Shown here: positions 7,961 through 16,433 of the stretch, piece after piece
Position numbering within the stretch: the stretch's first letter is position 1
How the letters are laid out: every line of letters begins with the position of its first letter
Assembly (NCBI GenBank): GCA_002365175.1
Contig: DEZK01000041.1
Location: forward strand, 20,053 to 84,052
Length of the DNA: 64,000 bases
Source: Raskinella chloraquaticus (SeqCode)
GTDB lineage: Bacteria > Pseudomonadota > Alphaproteobacteria > Rhizobiales > UBA4765
Direction: 5' to 3'
Program-made: the position numbers and the translations under genes
The notes under the pieces: generated by a model
What the model was told of the DNA's origin: nothing
Seen by the model: only the letters and a program-made list of their open reading frames with translations
Database searches by the model: none

Positions 7961-9643
7961 CTAATTGCTGCCTTCAAGCAGGCGCCGCGCAATCACCTGC
8001 GCCTGGATTTCGGCCGCGCCCTCGAAGATGTTGAGAATGCGCGCATCGCACAGCACCCGCGACACCGGATATTCCAGCGCAAAGCCGTTGCCGCCATGGA
8101 TCTGCAAGGCATTGTCGGCGGCAGCCCAGGCGATCCGCGCGCCGAGCAGTTTCGCCATGCCCGCTTCAAGATCACAGCGCCGGCCACCATCTTTTTCGCG
8201 CGCCGCGAAATAGGTGAGCTGGCGGGCAATCGCTACTTCAACCGCCATCATGACGATCTTGTCGGCGACCCGCGGGAAGGCGATGAGCGGCTTGCCAAAC
8301 TGCACCCGCTCGCTGGCATAGCGGATCGCCAGATCAAGCGCCGACTGGGCAACGCCGACAGCGCGCGCGGCCGTCTGGATACGGGCTGATTCAAAGGTCT
8401 GCATGAGCTGTTTGAAGCCCTGCCCCTCGACACCGCCCAGCAGATTGCCGGCCTTCACCTTGAAGCCGTCGAACGCAATCTCGAATTCCTTCATGCCGCG
8501 ATAGCCCAGCACCTCGATCTCGCCGCCTGTCATGCCATCGGCTGGAAACGGATCGGCATCGCTGCCGCGCGGCTTTTCCGCCAGCAGCATGCTCAAGCCC
8601 CTGTAGCCTGGCGCCTGGGGGTCAGTGCGCACCAACAGCGTCATCAGATCGGCCCTGACCGGATGGGTGATCCACGTCTTGTTGCCGGTGACGCTGTAAT
8701 GGTCACCCTCGCGCACCGCCCGCGTCTTCAGGCTCGCCAGATCTGACCCGGTATTGGGCTCGGTGAAAACGGCGGTGGGCAGAATGGCGCCGGAGGCAAT
8801 CAGTGGCAGCCATGTCTCCTTCTGCAAATCCGTGCCGCCGGCGAGGATCAACTCGCAGGCAATCTCGGAGCGCGTCCCCAGCGAGCCAACACCGATATAG
8901 CCGCGCGACAACTCTTCCGAGACGACGCACATCGATTCCTTGCCAAGTCCCATGCCGCCGAATTCCGGCGGCACGGTGAGCCCGAAAACGCCGAGTTCCG
9001 CCAGTTTGGAAATGACCTCAAGGGGAATATAGGCGTTGTCGAGATGCCAGCCATGGGCATAAGGCGCCACTTCGCTGTCGCTGAACTTGCGCATCTCGGA
9101 GCGGATGGCTTCAAGCGTCTCGTCAAGCCCGCTATCGCCGATCACCCCATGTCCTGACCCCTCGCCTATCAGCGCGATGAGTTCGGCGCGGTTCGCTACC
9201 GTGTTGCCGGATGCCATCAGCGCCTTGACGGCCGGCGTCAGCGCCTGCGCCACCTCGGATTCGCTGAGATAAAGGTCGCTCGGGCGCACCATCTCGCCCT
9301 GGCTCATGGGGATGCCGCCAAAAATCTGTGTCAGATACTCGCCCGCACCAATCGCGATGATCAGTTCCTCGGTGCGGGTCAGCCGCCCATCCGCCGCCAG
9401 GCGCTCGCCGTACCGGCCAAGCTCCTGCAGCGCCGCGATCTGGGTCGCCAGCCACGCAAGCCCATGTGCGGCACGCTGTTCGCTTTCAAGCCTGACCGGA
9501 TCAAGAGCTGCGCTGGAAATGACGCGCGCGCGGATCGCTGCTTGCGCTCTCAGCTTCAGCGTTTCGACCGCCGGCAACGCGTCCCCGACCAGGCTTGCCG
9601 CATCGCTCGGCACGAGGGAGGACATGGCAGTTGCAAGAGACAT
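7961..9643 (-). CDS. mcd: (2S)-methylsuccinyl-CoA dehydrogenase
   Basis: FAD-dependent oxidation of (2S)-methylsuccinyl-CoA to mesaconyl-CoA in the EMC pathway, with electrons to ETF. At 560 aa it is about 170 residues longer than ordinary acyl-CoA dehydrogenases (near 380); this N-terminal extension is characteristic of Mcd. The acyl-CoA dehydrogenase core starts near residue 180: TEPNTGSDLASLKTRA (FAD/substrate loop), GNKTWITHP, ERVQFGKPL, and the C-terminal LQIHGGNGFALEYPVSRVLCDARILNIFEGAAEIQ. The presence of ecm and ccr within 11 kb supports the call over a generic acyl-CoA dehydrogenase. A near-palindromic operator candidate lies 56 bp upstream. Confidence 0.92.
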   Translation of the reverse strand: MSLATAMSSLVPSDAASLVGDALPAVETLKLRAQAAIRARVISSAALDPVRLESEQRAAHGLAWLATQIAALQELGRYGERLAADGRLTRTEELIIAIGAGEYLTQIFGGIPMSQGEMVRPSDLYLSESEVAQALTPAVKALMASGNTVANRAELIALIGEGSGHGVIGDSGLDETLEAIRSEMRKFSDSEVAPYAHGWHLDNAYIPLEVISKLAELGVFGLTVPPEFGGMGLGKESMCVVSEELSRGYIGVGSLGTRSEIACELILAGGTDLQKETWLPLIASGAILPTAVFTEPNTGSDLASLKTRAVREGDHYSVTGNKTWITHPVRADLMTLLVRTDPQAPGYRGLSMLLAEKPRGSDADPFPADGMTGGEIEVLGYRGMKEFEIAFDGFKVKAGNLLGGVEGQGFKQLMQTFESARIQTAARAVGVAQSALDLAIRYASERVQFGKPLIAFPRVADKIVMMAVEVAIARQLTYFAAREKDGGRRCDLEAGMAKLLGARIAWAAADNALQIHGGNGFALEYPVSRVLCDARILNIFEGAAEIQAQVIARRLLEGSN

Positions 9644-9698
9644 CGGGAACCCCCTCTAAAGACGACATGGCGTTGCTCACCTTGCGCTTAAAAGGTCT

Positions 9699-9713
9699 TT
9701 GCGCAGTGCACAA
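9699..9713. promoter_or_regulatory. EMC-box 1, operator candidate upstream of mcd
   Basis: TTGCGCAGTGCACAA on the plus strand (TTGTGCACTGCGCAA in the mcd sense), an almost perfect 7-1-7 palindrome. Related 15-mers occur upstream of ecm (18436-18450) and ccr (18602-18616), sharing the core TTGTGCRYTGCR. It is centred about 62 bp before the mcd ATG. Protein unknown; an inference from recurrence at three genes of one pathway. Confidence 0.6.
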
Positions 9714-9734
9714 TGCGGCTTTTGGCCCGGACCA

Positions 9735-10616
9735 TCAACCGCGCGTCGCAAGATAGACACCCGCGGCAACCACCGCCATGCCTAAAAGCTGCAGCAGCAC
9801 GAGCGTTTCACCGAACATCACATAGGCCTGCAACGCTGCCGTCGGCGGAATGAGATAGATGAGCGCTGATGTGCGCGCGACCGAGCCATGGCGGATCATC
9901 ATGAGCAACAGGGCGATCGCGCCGATCGACAAAACCAGAACCGCCCAGGCAAGCGCATAGAACGTCTCCGGCACCAGATCGAAACGCATCGGCTCGAGCA
10001 CGAAGGCAACCGGCAGCGTCACCAGGAAGGCGCCCAGGTATTGCCAGGCAGCGAGGGTACGCAGATCAGGGCTGCCAAGAAAGCGCTTCTGGTGGAAGGT
10101 ACCAAACGTCACCGACACCATGGCCACCACGTTAACAGCCAGCGGAACGACCAGCCCGCTCAGTTGTTCGACATCAGTGGCAGCAAACTTCGGCTGAAGC
10201 ACAATGAGAATACCAACGAAGCCAAGACCAACGCCTACCCAGCGCCGCAAGCTGATCGTCTCGCCGCTGAAAGGGCGGGCGAGGAGCGCGGTGAGGAGAG
10301 GTTGCAACGCAGCGATCAGCGCGGAAATCCCCGCCGGCAGGCCTTGCGAGATCGGCCACCACACACCACCCAGATAGACCGCGTGCATGAGCGCTCCCGA
10401 CACCAGCATGTTGACGGCTTCGCGCTTGCTCGAGGGTTGTCGTGCGCCAGCCGCCAGCGCGAACGCACCCACCAGCAGACCGGCGGTGGCATAACGGACC
10501 GACAGAAAGGTCAGCGGATCAGCGTGTGGCGCGGCATATTTCGCAACGATCCAGCCGGTTGACCAGATAAAAACGAATATCGCCGGCGCCAGGCGAAGGA
10601 TTAGGGCAGGCGTCAT
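9735..10616 (-). CDS. DMT-superfamily (EamA) transporter
   Basis: An inner-membrane carrier, probably exporting a small metabolite. About 293 aa with ten hydrophobic segments forming two EamA repeats: the first includes FIWSTGWIVAKYAAPHADPLTFLSVRY, the second GTFHQKRF...LSIGAIALLLMMIRHGSVARTSALIYLIPP. The family ends each repeat with a PVxxAL-like turn; GISALIAALQPLLTALLA is the first. The ATG at 10616 is chosen because the 13 residues of the longer frame are polar and unlike the family. Substrate unknown. Confidence 0.85.
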   Translation of the reverse strand: MTPALILRLAPAIFVFIWSTGWIVAKYAAPHADPLTFLSVRYATAGLLVGAFALAAGARQPSSKREAVNMLVSGALMHAVYLGGVWWPISQGLPAGISALIAALQPLLTALLARPFSGETISLRRWVGVGLGFVGILIVLQPKFAATDVEQLSGLVVPLAVNVVAMVSVTFGTFHQKRFLGSPDLRTLAAWQYLGAFLVTLPVAFVLEPMRFDLVPETFYALAWAVLVLSIGAIALLLMMIRHGSVARTSALIYLIPPTAALQAYVMFGETLVLLQLLGMAVVAAGVYLATRG

Positions 10617-10714
10617 GGCGCGGTCGTAGACGAGGTGCCGGTTACAGGCAATCACCTAAAGGTATCTGGCGTTTGCCGCTGTCCCGCTCTATCTGCTCTC
10701 ACGAGGGAGTGCCG

Positions 10715-11608
10715 ATGCCTGTCTATTATTTCCTGCGCCGCTGCGTGACCGTCGCCTGGGACGCCTATTGGCGCTTCACCTATAATGATGGCTGGGCGAT
10801 TGCGAGCCACATCGCGCTGTCGGCGTTGCTGGCAATCTTTCCCTTCCTTATTTTTGTGACCGCTCTGGCCGCTTTCTTCGGCACCGTCGATCTCGCCAAT
10901 CAGGTGGTCGACCTGCTGTTTGCCGCCTGGCCGGACCGTATCGTCGTACCCATCCGCGCCGAGCTTGCCAATGTCCTGAGCAATCAGCGCCGCGATCTGC
11001 TGACGCTGGGTGCGGCACTGATGCTGTGGTTCTCGTCATCGGGCGTCGAGGCTGTCCGCGTCGGTCTCAACCGTGCCTATGGCGAGCGCGAGACGCGCTG
11101 GTGGTTCCAGACGCGGGCGCAATCGATGTTCTTCGTCGTCCTCGGCGCTTTCGGCCTGCTTGCCCTGTCCTTTTTCATCGTTCTGGCGCCAGCAGCCTTC
11201 CAGGCGGCTGAAGCCCTCTTCCCCAATCTTGCCGTCCAGATCGACGAATTGCAGCAGCGCGTGCTCACCTCGCGCTATGCGATTACGGCTGCCATCCTGC
11301 TGACGGCGCTCCTCTGCGCCCACCTGTTTCTGCCGGCCGGCTCGCGACGCCTGCGTGACGTGCTGCCCGGTATTGTCGTGACGCTGGTCCTATGGATCGT
11401 TGCTGCAACGACATTTGCCTATTACCTGACGCGCTTTGCCAATTACGCCCGCACCTACGCCGGCTTCGCCTCGGTGATGATCGCCCTGGTGTTTTTATAC
11501 TTCATCGCCGTCATCTTCATTCTCGGTGGCGAATTGAATTCAGCATGGCTGCGCTCCCGACAGGCCAAACCGGCGCCGGCACCAACCCTCTTTCCCATCG
11601 ATCGCTGA
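10715..11608 (+). CDS. YihY/BrkB-family inner-membrane protein
   Basis: 297 aa, six hydrophobic segments, with the family block ASHIALSALLAIFPFLIFVTALAAFFG near residues 29-55 and FANYARTYAGFASVMIALVFLYFIAVIFILGGELN near the C-terminus (YAGFASVMI...GGELN is the family hallmark). Once annotated as RNase BN by mistake; the true role is unclear, with lipid transport or envelope functions proposed for relatives. ATG 10715 follows a GAGGGAG ribosome site, better than the upstream in-frame start at 10673. It diverges from the DMT gene. Confidence 0.9.
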   Translation: MPVYYFLRRCVTVAWDAYWRFTYNDGWAIASHIALSALLAIFPFLIFVTALAAFFGTVDLANQVVDLLFAAWPDRIVVPIRAELANVLSNQRRDLLTLGAALMLWFSSSGVEAVRVGLNRAYGERETRWWFQTRAQSMFFVVLGAFGLLALSFFIVLAPAAFQAAEALFPNLAVQIDELQQRVLTSRYAITAAILLTALLCAHLFLPAGSRRLRDVLPGIVVTLVLWIVAATTFAYYLTRFANYARTYAGFASVMIALVFLYFIAVIFILGGELNSAWLRSRQAKPAPAPTLFPIDR

Positions 11609-11625
11609 GGAAGGCGATACGCCGG

Positions 11626-11730
11626 CTAGGGCATGCTGCGAAAAAGTGGGAACCGGATTTTCGATAACAGCCTGCGAAAACAATAAGATGAGAGCAGGTT
11701 GCGATTCCGTGTAAACGCAATGCGCTCTAG
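11626..11730 (+). repeat. Interspersed repeat, copy 2 (between yihY-like and mbfA)
   Basis: About 105 bp, starting CTAGGGCATGCTGCGAAAA and ending GCTCTAG, with AGTGGGAACCGG, TTTTCGATAACAG and GCGAAAACAATAAGAT in the same order as copy 1 at 5480. The two convergent genes on either side end at its edges, so it may double as the 3' end structure for both transcripts. Confidence 0.8.
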
Positions 11731-12737
11731 GCACTGCCAAGAAGAATACCCGTCAGAAAGACGAGGAACCCGCCAAGCACCACCTGGAAAGCTGCCCGCA
11801 TGAAGGGAGTATCCATATATTTGGCGCGGATCCACGCAATCACCCACAATTCGATGAGAACGATGACGCTTGCAATCGCGGTGGCGATCCAGAACGCATT
11901 GGGGACGCGGTCAGGCACCAGATAGGGCAGCGTATGGCCAACGCCGCCAAGCGTCGTCATGATGCCGCATACCGCCCCGCGCAGCCACGGCCCGCCGCGC
12001 CCCGTCATCGAGCCATCGTCCGACAGCGCTTCGGCAAAGCCCATGGAAATCCCCGCACCGATGGAGGCTGCCATGCCGATCAGGAACGTTTCCCAATTAT
12101 TCTGGGTGGCAAAGGCCGCCGCAAATACCGGAGCAAGCGTTGACACTGAGCCATCCATCAATCCCGCCAGTCCGGGCTGGACATATTGCAGGATGAACAT
12201 GCGCTTTTGCGTCGCCTCTTCTTCGGCGCGCGCGTCCGGCGTCAGATTGGCTTCCTCAAGCTTGCCGGCCATGTGCTCATGGCTTGCTTCGGCTGCCGCC
12301 AGATCGCCCAGCAGCTTGCGGATATCAGGGTCGCTCGCCCGCGCCATGGCGGTTCGATAAAATCGTGCCGCCTGATATTCCATCGTCGCCGCCTCACGGC
12401 GCACGAGGTCAAGCGTCAATGGCTGAAGCGTCCACACCGGCTTGTGGCGGATAAAACCCGAGACATCCTCGCGACGCACCAGCGGAATGTGATCGCCGAA
12501 CTTGCTCTTGAACAGATCGATGAGGGAGCGGCGATGGCCGTCCTCCTCGATCGCCATTTCCTCGAAGATACGTGCCGAGGCGGAAAAATCAGCACGAAGC
12601 CGCTCGGCGATATCGCGATAGCGATGCGCGTCCTCTTCCTCGGCGGCAATGGCAAGCGCCAGTATTTCCTTCATCGACAGGCTGTCGAACGAGCGGCGTG
12701 AGAGCTGAAATCGGAACACGGATGCGATGCCTTCCAC
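11727..12737 (-). CDS. mbfA: Iron exporter MbfA (ferritin-like domain fused to VIT1/CCC1 transporter)
   Basis: Exports iron from the cytosol; rhizobial MbfA protects against iron and peroxide stress. 336 aa: an N-terminal ferritin-like helical domain (about 22-170) carries metal-ligand glutamates in AAEEEDAHRYRD, EEMAIEEDGHRRSL and EAATMEYQAARFY, followed by AAEASHEHM. The C-terminal domain (about 185-336) is VIT1-like, with GLMDGSVSTLAPVFAAAF and GFAEALSDDGSMTGRG. The start is GTG at 12737 or GTG at 12719; the second has a GGAAGG ribosome site ten bases upstream and may be correct. An Irr-type operator is directly upstream. Confidence 0.93.
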   Translation of the reverse strand: MEGIASVFRFQLSRRSFDSLSMKEILALAIAAEEEDAHRYRDIAERLRADFSASARIFEEMAIEEDGHRRSLIDLFKSKFGDHIPLVRREDVSGFIRHKPVWTLQPLTLDLVRREAATMEYQAARFYRTAMARASDPDIRKLLGDLAAAEASHEHMAGKLEEANLTPDARAEEEATQKRMFILQYVQPGLAGLMDGSVSTLAPVFAAAFATQNNWETFLIGMAASIGAGISMGFAEALSDDGSMTGRGGPWLRGAVCGIMTTLGGVGHTLPYLVPDRVPNAFWIATAIASVIVLIELWVIAWIRAKYMDTPFMRAAFQVVLGGFLVFLTGILLGSA

Positions 12738-12746
12738 CTGATATAA

Positions 12747-12763
12747 TTTAGAGGCATTCTAAA
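12747..12763. promoter_or_regulatory. Iron control element (Irr box) of mbfA
   Basis: TTTAGAGGCATTCTAAA, an inverted repeat matching the published ICE consensus TTTRGAAYNRTTCYARA at 15 of 17 positions. It lies 10 bp upstream of the GTG at 12737 (28 bp from GTG 12719). Irr is known to repress mbfA through such boxes in Bradyrhizobium and Agrobacterium when heme or iron is low. Site seen; control by Irr inferred. Confidence 0.8.
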
Positions 12764-12807
12764 CTGAGCGGATGCGGTTTGTGAAGCCCGCCGGGAGCCG
12801 GATCGTC

Positions 12808-13239
12808 TTACGCGACAATATGCGCCAGCGCCGCCCGCAGATCCCGCGGAACGGGGACGGGGCGGCGGGTTTTCGAATCGACATAAACGTGAACAAAATG
12901 CCCGTGCGCGGCGCATTCCCGCTCACCTTCGGCGAAAATACCGATCTCATAGCGCACCGAACTCGTGCCGATCCGGGCAGCGAGCACGCCCGCTTCCACA
13001 ATCTGGGGATAGGACAGGGCGGAAAAATAGGTGCACCCCGTTTCGACCACGAGCCCGACAACGGCGCTCTCCAGCGGCTTTAAGCCGCCTTCCTCGATGA
13101 GGAAACGGTTGGCGGCGGCGTCGAAAAACGACAGGTAAACAACGTTGTTGAGGTGGCCATACATATCATTGTCCGACCAGCGCGTCGTGATGGTCGTAAA
13201 ATAGCGGAAATCGCTGCGCGGGCGCGGCGCCGCCCTCAT
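12808..13239 (-). CDS. Acyl-CoA thioesterase, 4HBT/YbgC hotdog family
   Basis: A cytosolic hotdog-fold hydrolase of acyl-CoA thioesters. 143 aa, with the active-site segment RWSDNDMYGHLNNVVYLSFFD (aspartates at about 23-25, then GHLNN), typical of FadM/YbgC-like proteins. The second half holds the beta-strands TGCTYFSALSYPQ and SVRYEIGIFAEGERECAAHGHFVHVYVD. The ATG overlaps the end of the esterase gene by 4 bp, so the two are translationally coupled. Acyl preference cannot be read from the sequence. Confidence 0.85.
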   Translation of the reverse strand: MRAAPRPRSDFRYFTTITTRWSDNDMYGHLNNVVYLSFFDAAANRFLIEEGGLKPLESAVVGLVVETGCTYFSALSYPQIVEAGVLAARIGTSSVRYEIGIFAEGERECAAHGHFVHVYVDSKTRRPVPVPRDLRAALAHIVA

Positions 13240-13877
13240 GCGAGCGCCTCGCTCAGGAATTGCCCGCCAAGCCTCAACCCCTCGCCGTCGATGCCGTGGC
13301 CAAGCCCCGGGCAGACATGGAAGCGCGCCGGTCGGCCCGCTTCACCCAGCGCCTGGGCCGCGTCAAACATGAAATTGATCGGCAGCATTTGATCCTGATC
13401 GCCGTGGATGAGCAGAATCGGCGGCGTTGCGGTGGCCTCGCCCAGATGTTCCGGCCCCGCGAGGAGCCCCGAATAGCCGAGAATGGCGCCCGGACCCCGC
13501 AGGCGGCGCAGACCGACATGAAGCGCCATCATCGTCCCTTGCGAGAAGCCAACCAGTGCCAGCCTGGTGCCATCAAGCGCGTAGCGTTGCAGCTCGCTGT
13601 CGAGATAGGCGTTGAGACCAGCGGCAGCAGCGCTCGTACCGCGCCAGCGCTCGGAGGGGTCGCGCATGGTGAGCGCGAACCATTGCCGGCCCATGGGCGC
13701 ACCCGCACAGGGCTCCGGCGCATGCGGGCTTGCGAAGGCGGTATCGGGCAGGATGTGCGCCCAATGGCGCCCGATATCGATGAGATCATCACCATTGGCG
13801 CCGTAGCCATGAAGAAAAACAACCAGATTTTTTGCCTTGCCGCCTGAGCTTGGCGCCAGGCGCGGACCGTTGAGCAT
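13236..13877 (-). CDS. Alpha/beta hydrolase, phospholipase/carboxylesterase type
   Basis: 213 aa esterase. Oxyanion region FLHGYGANGDDL at about 21-32, nucleophile elbow GFSQG with Ser112, acid in LLIHGDQDQMLPI near 165, and histidine in CPGLGHGID near 197: a complete catalytic triad. It resembles the small carboxylesterases (YpfH, EstB-like) acting on short acyl esters. Middle gene of a tight trio: the glycosylase gene ends 3 bp before its start and the thioesterase gene overlaps its end by 4 bp, all on the minus strand. Confidence 0.85.
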   Translation of the reverse strand: MLNGPRLAPSSGGKAKNLVVFLHGYGANGDDLIDIGRHWAHILPDTAFASPHAPEPCAGAPMGRQWFALTMRDPSERWRGTSAAAAGLNAYLDSELQRYALDGTRLALVGFSQGTMMALHVGLRRLRGPGAILGYSGLLAGPEHLGEATATPPILLIHGDQDQMLPINFMFDAAQALGEAGRPARFHVCPGLGHGIDGEGLRLGGQFLSEALA

Positions 13878-13880
13878 GAT

Positions 13881-14525
13881 TTACCCCGTTACCCCTTCGC
13901 GCATTTTGACGACGCGGTAATAAGCCCAGAGCAGCCGTGCCGCAACACCGCGCCAGGGCCGCCAGGCTTCCGCCATGGCAAGCAACGCCTTTTCCTTGGG
14001 CCGGCTATCCAGCGCGTAAGCAATGCGCACCGCCTCCTGCAGCGCCAGATCGCCGGCAGCAAAAGCATCGCCATGGCCCAGACAGAACAGGCAATAGATA
14101 TCCGCCGTCCACGGGCCGATGCCGGGCAGCGCCGTCAATTTCTCCCGCACCCCGTCACTGTCGAGCGTCAGCAGCACGTCGTGATCAAGCTCGCCCTTCA
14201 CCATCGCCTTGGCGGCTGCCTTGAGTGTTTTTACCTTGGCCGCCGAAAGGCCGGCGGCACGTAGCGTCGCCTCCCGCTTCAAGGCAAAGCGCTTGGGATC
14301 AAGACCTGGAACCAGTGCTTCCACCCGCGCCTCGATGGCATTTGCCGCCTTGACCGATAATTGTTGCGCAATCACGATACCGGCAAGGCCGGCAAAGCCG
14401 CCTGCGGAGCGACGCAGCGGCAGCGGCCCGGCAAGGGCGCTCATCTCGGCAAACACAGGATCACGCGTCATGAGCCAGGCAAGCCCGGAGGCGATATCCT
14501 CGTCCGAATCGATGCGTGTGCTCAT
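13881..14525 (-). CDS. DNA-3-methyladenine glycosylase II (AlkA-like, HhH-GPD)
   Basis: Base-excision repair glycosylase for alkylated purines. 214 aa, lacking the N-terminal domain of E. coli AlkA, as usual for the short alphaproteobacterial form. The helix-hairpin-helix LPGIGPWTADIYCLFCLG is at about 132-149 and the catalytic aspartate is in AAGDLALQEAV near 157. A substrate-pocket segment GFAGLAGIVIAQQLSVKAA lies at 43-61. First gene of the trio with the esterase and thioesterase, and divergent from gluQ (14 bp between starts). Confidence 0.88.
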   Translation of the reverse strand: MSTRIDSDEDIASGLAWLMTRDPVFAEMSALAGPLPLRRSAGGFAGLAGIVIAQQLSVKAANAIEARVEALVPGLDPKRFALKREATLRAAGLSAAKVKTLKAAAKAMVKGELDHDVLLTLDSDGVREKLTALPGIGPWTADIYCLFCLGHGDAFAAGDLALQEAVRIAYALDSRPKEKALLAMAEAWRPWRGVAARLLWAYYRVVKMREGVTG

Positions 14526-14539
14526 GGAGTTTTCCTAGC

Positions 14540-15472
14540 ATGGAGACGACCGCGAACGGGAGGGCGGCGCGCCTGCGCTTTGCGCCATCTCCCAACGGGG
14601 CGTTGCACCTTGGCCATGCCCTCTCGGCCCTGCTCAATGCCGAAGCGGCCCAACGCCTCAGCGGGCGGTTTCTCGTGCGCATCGAGGATATCGACCAGAC
14701 CCGCAGCACCCCGGCGCACATCACCGGCATGCGCCGCGATCTCGCCTGGCTGGGCCTTGACTGGGAAAAGCCCGAGCGCCGCCAGTCCGGGCAAATGGCG
14801 GCGTATGGCGCAGCCCTCGACAGGCTGAAGCAGCAGCGGCTCGTCTATCCCTGCTTTGCCAGCCGCAGCGAGATTACGACGGCCATCGTCAGTCATATGG
14901 ACTGGCCGCGCGATCCTGACGGCAGTCCGCTCTATCCGGGCTTGTGGCGCGACGCCGACCACAGCACCATCGCTGCCCGCCTGGCAGCTGGCGACAGACC
15001 AGCCTGGCGGCTCGACATGAGGCGCGCGAGTAAACAGGTGGGCGCGGTTACCTGGCATGAACTTGGCACCGATACACCACGCACGATCGACAACGATCCG
15101 GCCATGTGGGGCGATGTGGTGCTGGCACGCAAGGATATCGCGACGAGCTATCATCTTTCCGTTGTCGTCGATGATGCGCTGCAGGCGATCACGCATATCA
15201 TTCGCGGCCACGACCTCTATCACGCAACAAGCCTGCATCGCCTGTTACAAGGCCTGCTTGGCCTGCCGCAACCTTCCTATCTCCATCACCGCCTCATCCT
15301 CGCCCCAGACGGCCGTAAATTATCGAAAAGCCGCAAAGACCAGAGCCTGGCAGGCTTGAGGGCCATGGGCGCAACGCCTGACGATATTCTCCGGCTGATC
15401 GGCTGGAACCCCGATGCCGATCTGGCCGGCCTATCCGCCAATGCCCAGAAACCAAAGCCACACACCGGTTGA
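14540..15472 (+). CDS. gluQ: Glutamyl-Q tRNA(Asp) synthetase
   Basis: Attaches glutamate to the queuosine base at position 34 of tRNA(Asp). 310 aa, resembling a GluRS catalytic core without the anticodon domain. RFAPSPNGALHLGHALSALLN carries the HIGH-type motif near residue 15-25 and GRKLSKSRKDQ is the KMSKS motif. Oddly, the zinc-binding cysteines of the family look degraded: YPCFAS in place of a CxC pair, and YPGLWR where GTCR is usual. ATG 14540 is preferred to the in-frame 14516. Its last 42 bases overlap the convergent AEC transporter gene. Confidence 0.9.
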   Translation: METTANGRAARLRFAPSPNGALHLGHALSALLNAEAAQRLSGRFLVRIEDIDQTRSTPAHITGMRRDLAWLGLDWEKPERRQSGQMAAYGAALDRLKQQRLVYPCFASRSEITTAIVSHMDWPRDPDGSPLYPGLWRDADHSTIAARLAAGDRPAWRLDMRRASKQVGAVTWHELGTDTPRTIDNDPAMWGDVVLARKDIATSYHLSVVVDDALQAITHIIRGHDLYHATSLHRLLQGLLGLPQPSYLHHRLILAPDGRKLSKSRKDQSLAGLRAMGATPDDILRLIGWNPDADLAGLSANAQKPKPHTG

Positions 15473-16366
15473 GACAACGGCCAGCAGGCTCGAGAGGGCA
15501 ATCGCCTGCGAAATCATCGCGATGCCGGTCTGGTGGCGCAAGGCGAAGAGATAGACATTGACGCCCACCGGAGCAGAGGCAAACACCACGGCGGTTGCCA
15601 GGTATATCGGCGGCAAAAGAAAGACATGGGCGCCGAGGACATAGACGAGTGCGGGTGCCGCGACGAGCTTCATGGCGCTGATGAAGAGCCCGCGATCGAT
15701 CCGCCCCGCGATGCCGTAGCGTGCCAGAGAGCCGCCCAGGCTGATGAGCGCACACGGCACCCCTGTGGCCCCGAGCGCCAGCAGCAGCTGATCAGGCGGG
15801 CCAGCGAGCCTGAAGCCCGAAAAACTGAACAGAACGCCCGCGATGATCGCCAGAAACAACGGATGCGTTGCCAGCCCGCGCGTCAGGCTGCGCCCCATCT
15901 GCCCTTGTGGACCGCTTGCCGCCTGCTCCACCATCAATGTGGCGACAACCATCGAGAGCGGCAGATTGAGGCCGAGGATGAGCGCAATCGGCACGCCCAC
16001 CTGCTCGCCATGCGCCTTCACCAGCAGCGGAATACCGATCATCACCGTATTGCCCATGGCCGCCGCCATGCCCGCCAGCACCGCTTCGCTCCGCGCCATC
16101 GCCAGAATCCGCCTGCCGAGGAATTGCGTCAGCGCCCAGGAAAGCCCGATCGCCCCGAAATAGCTCGCCCAATAGCCCCACGGGATCGTTGCGGGTAATG
16201 CGGAGGTCGCCAGAGTGCGGAAAAGGTAGGCCGGCATGGCGAGCACAAACGAAAACTGACCCACGCCATCGGCCGTTTCCGCCGTGATGAGGCGCAGCTT
16301 GACTGCCACCAGCCCGACCGCGATGAGCCCGAAGACCGGCAGGACGATGGCAAGGATCTGCGTCAC
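15431..16366 (-). CDS. AEC-family (auxin efflux carrier type) transporter
   Basis: Inner-membrane carrier, about 311 aa with ten hydrophobic segments in two inverted halves. Family features include the first-helix block LPVFGLIAVGLVAVKLRLI, the central AAAMGNTVMIGIPLL and the second-half ALGATGVPCALISLGGSLA. Relatives transport malate, malonate or other carboxylates. The longer frame begins with TTG at 16390; GTG 16366 has an AAAGGGG site six bases before it and is preferred. The 3' end overlaps gluQ. Substrate unknown. Confidence 0.85.
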   Translation of the reverse strand: MTQILAIVLPVFGLIAVGLVAVKLRLITAETADGVGQFSFVLAMPAYLFRTLATSALPATIPWGYWASYFGAIGLSWALTQFLGRRILAMARSEAVLAGMAAAMGNTVMIGIPLLVKAHGEQVGVPIALILGLNLPLSMVVATLMVEQAASGPQGQMGRSLTRGLATHPLFLAIIAGVLFSFSGFRLAGPPDQLLLALGATGVPCALISLGGSLARYGIAGRIDRGLFISAMKLVAAPALVYVLGAHVFLLPPIYLATAVVFASAPVGVNVYLFALRHQTGIAMISQAIALSSLLAVVSTGVWLWFLGIGG

Positions 16367-16433
16367 ATCCAGCCCCTTTGCGCCCGTCAATCATTGCGGG
16401 ATCTACTGCCGCCGCCCGTTCTGATCATGCCTG

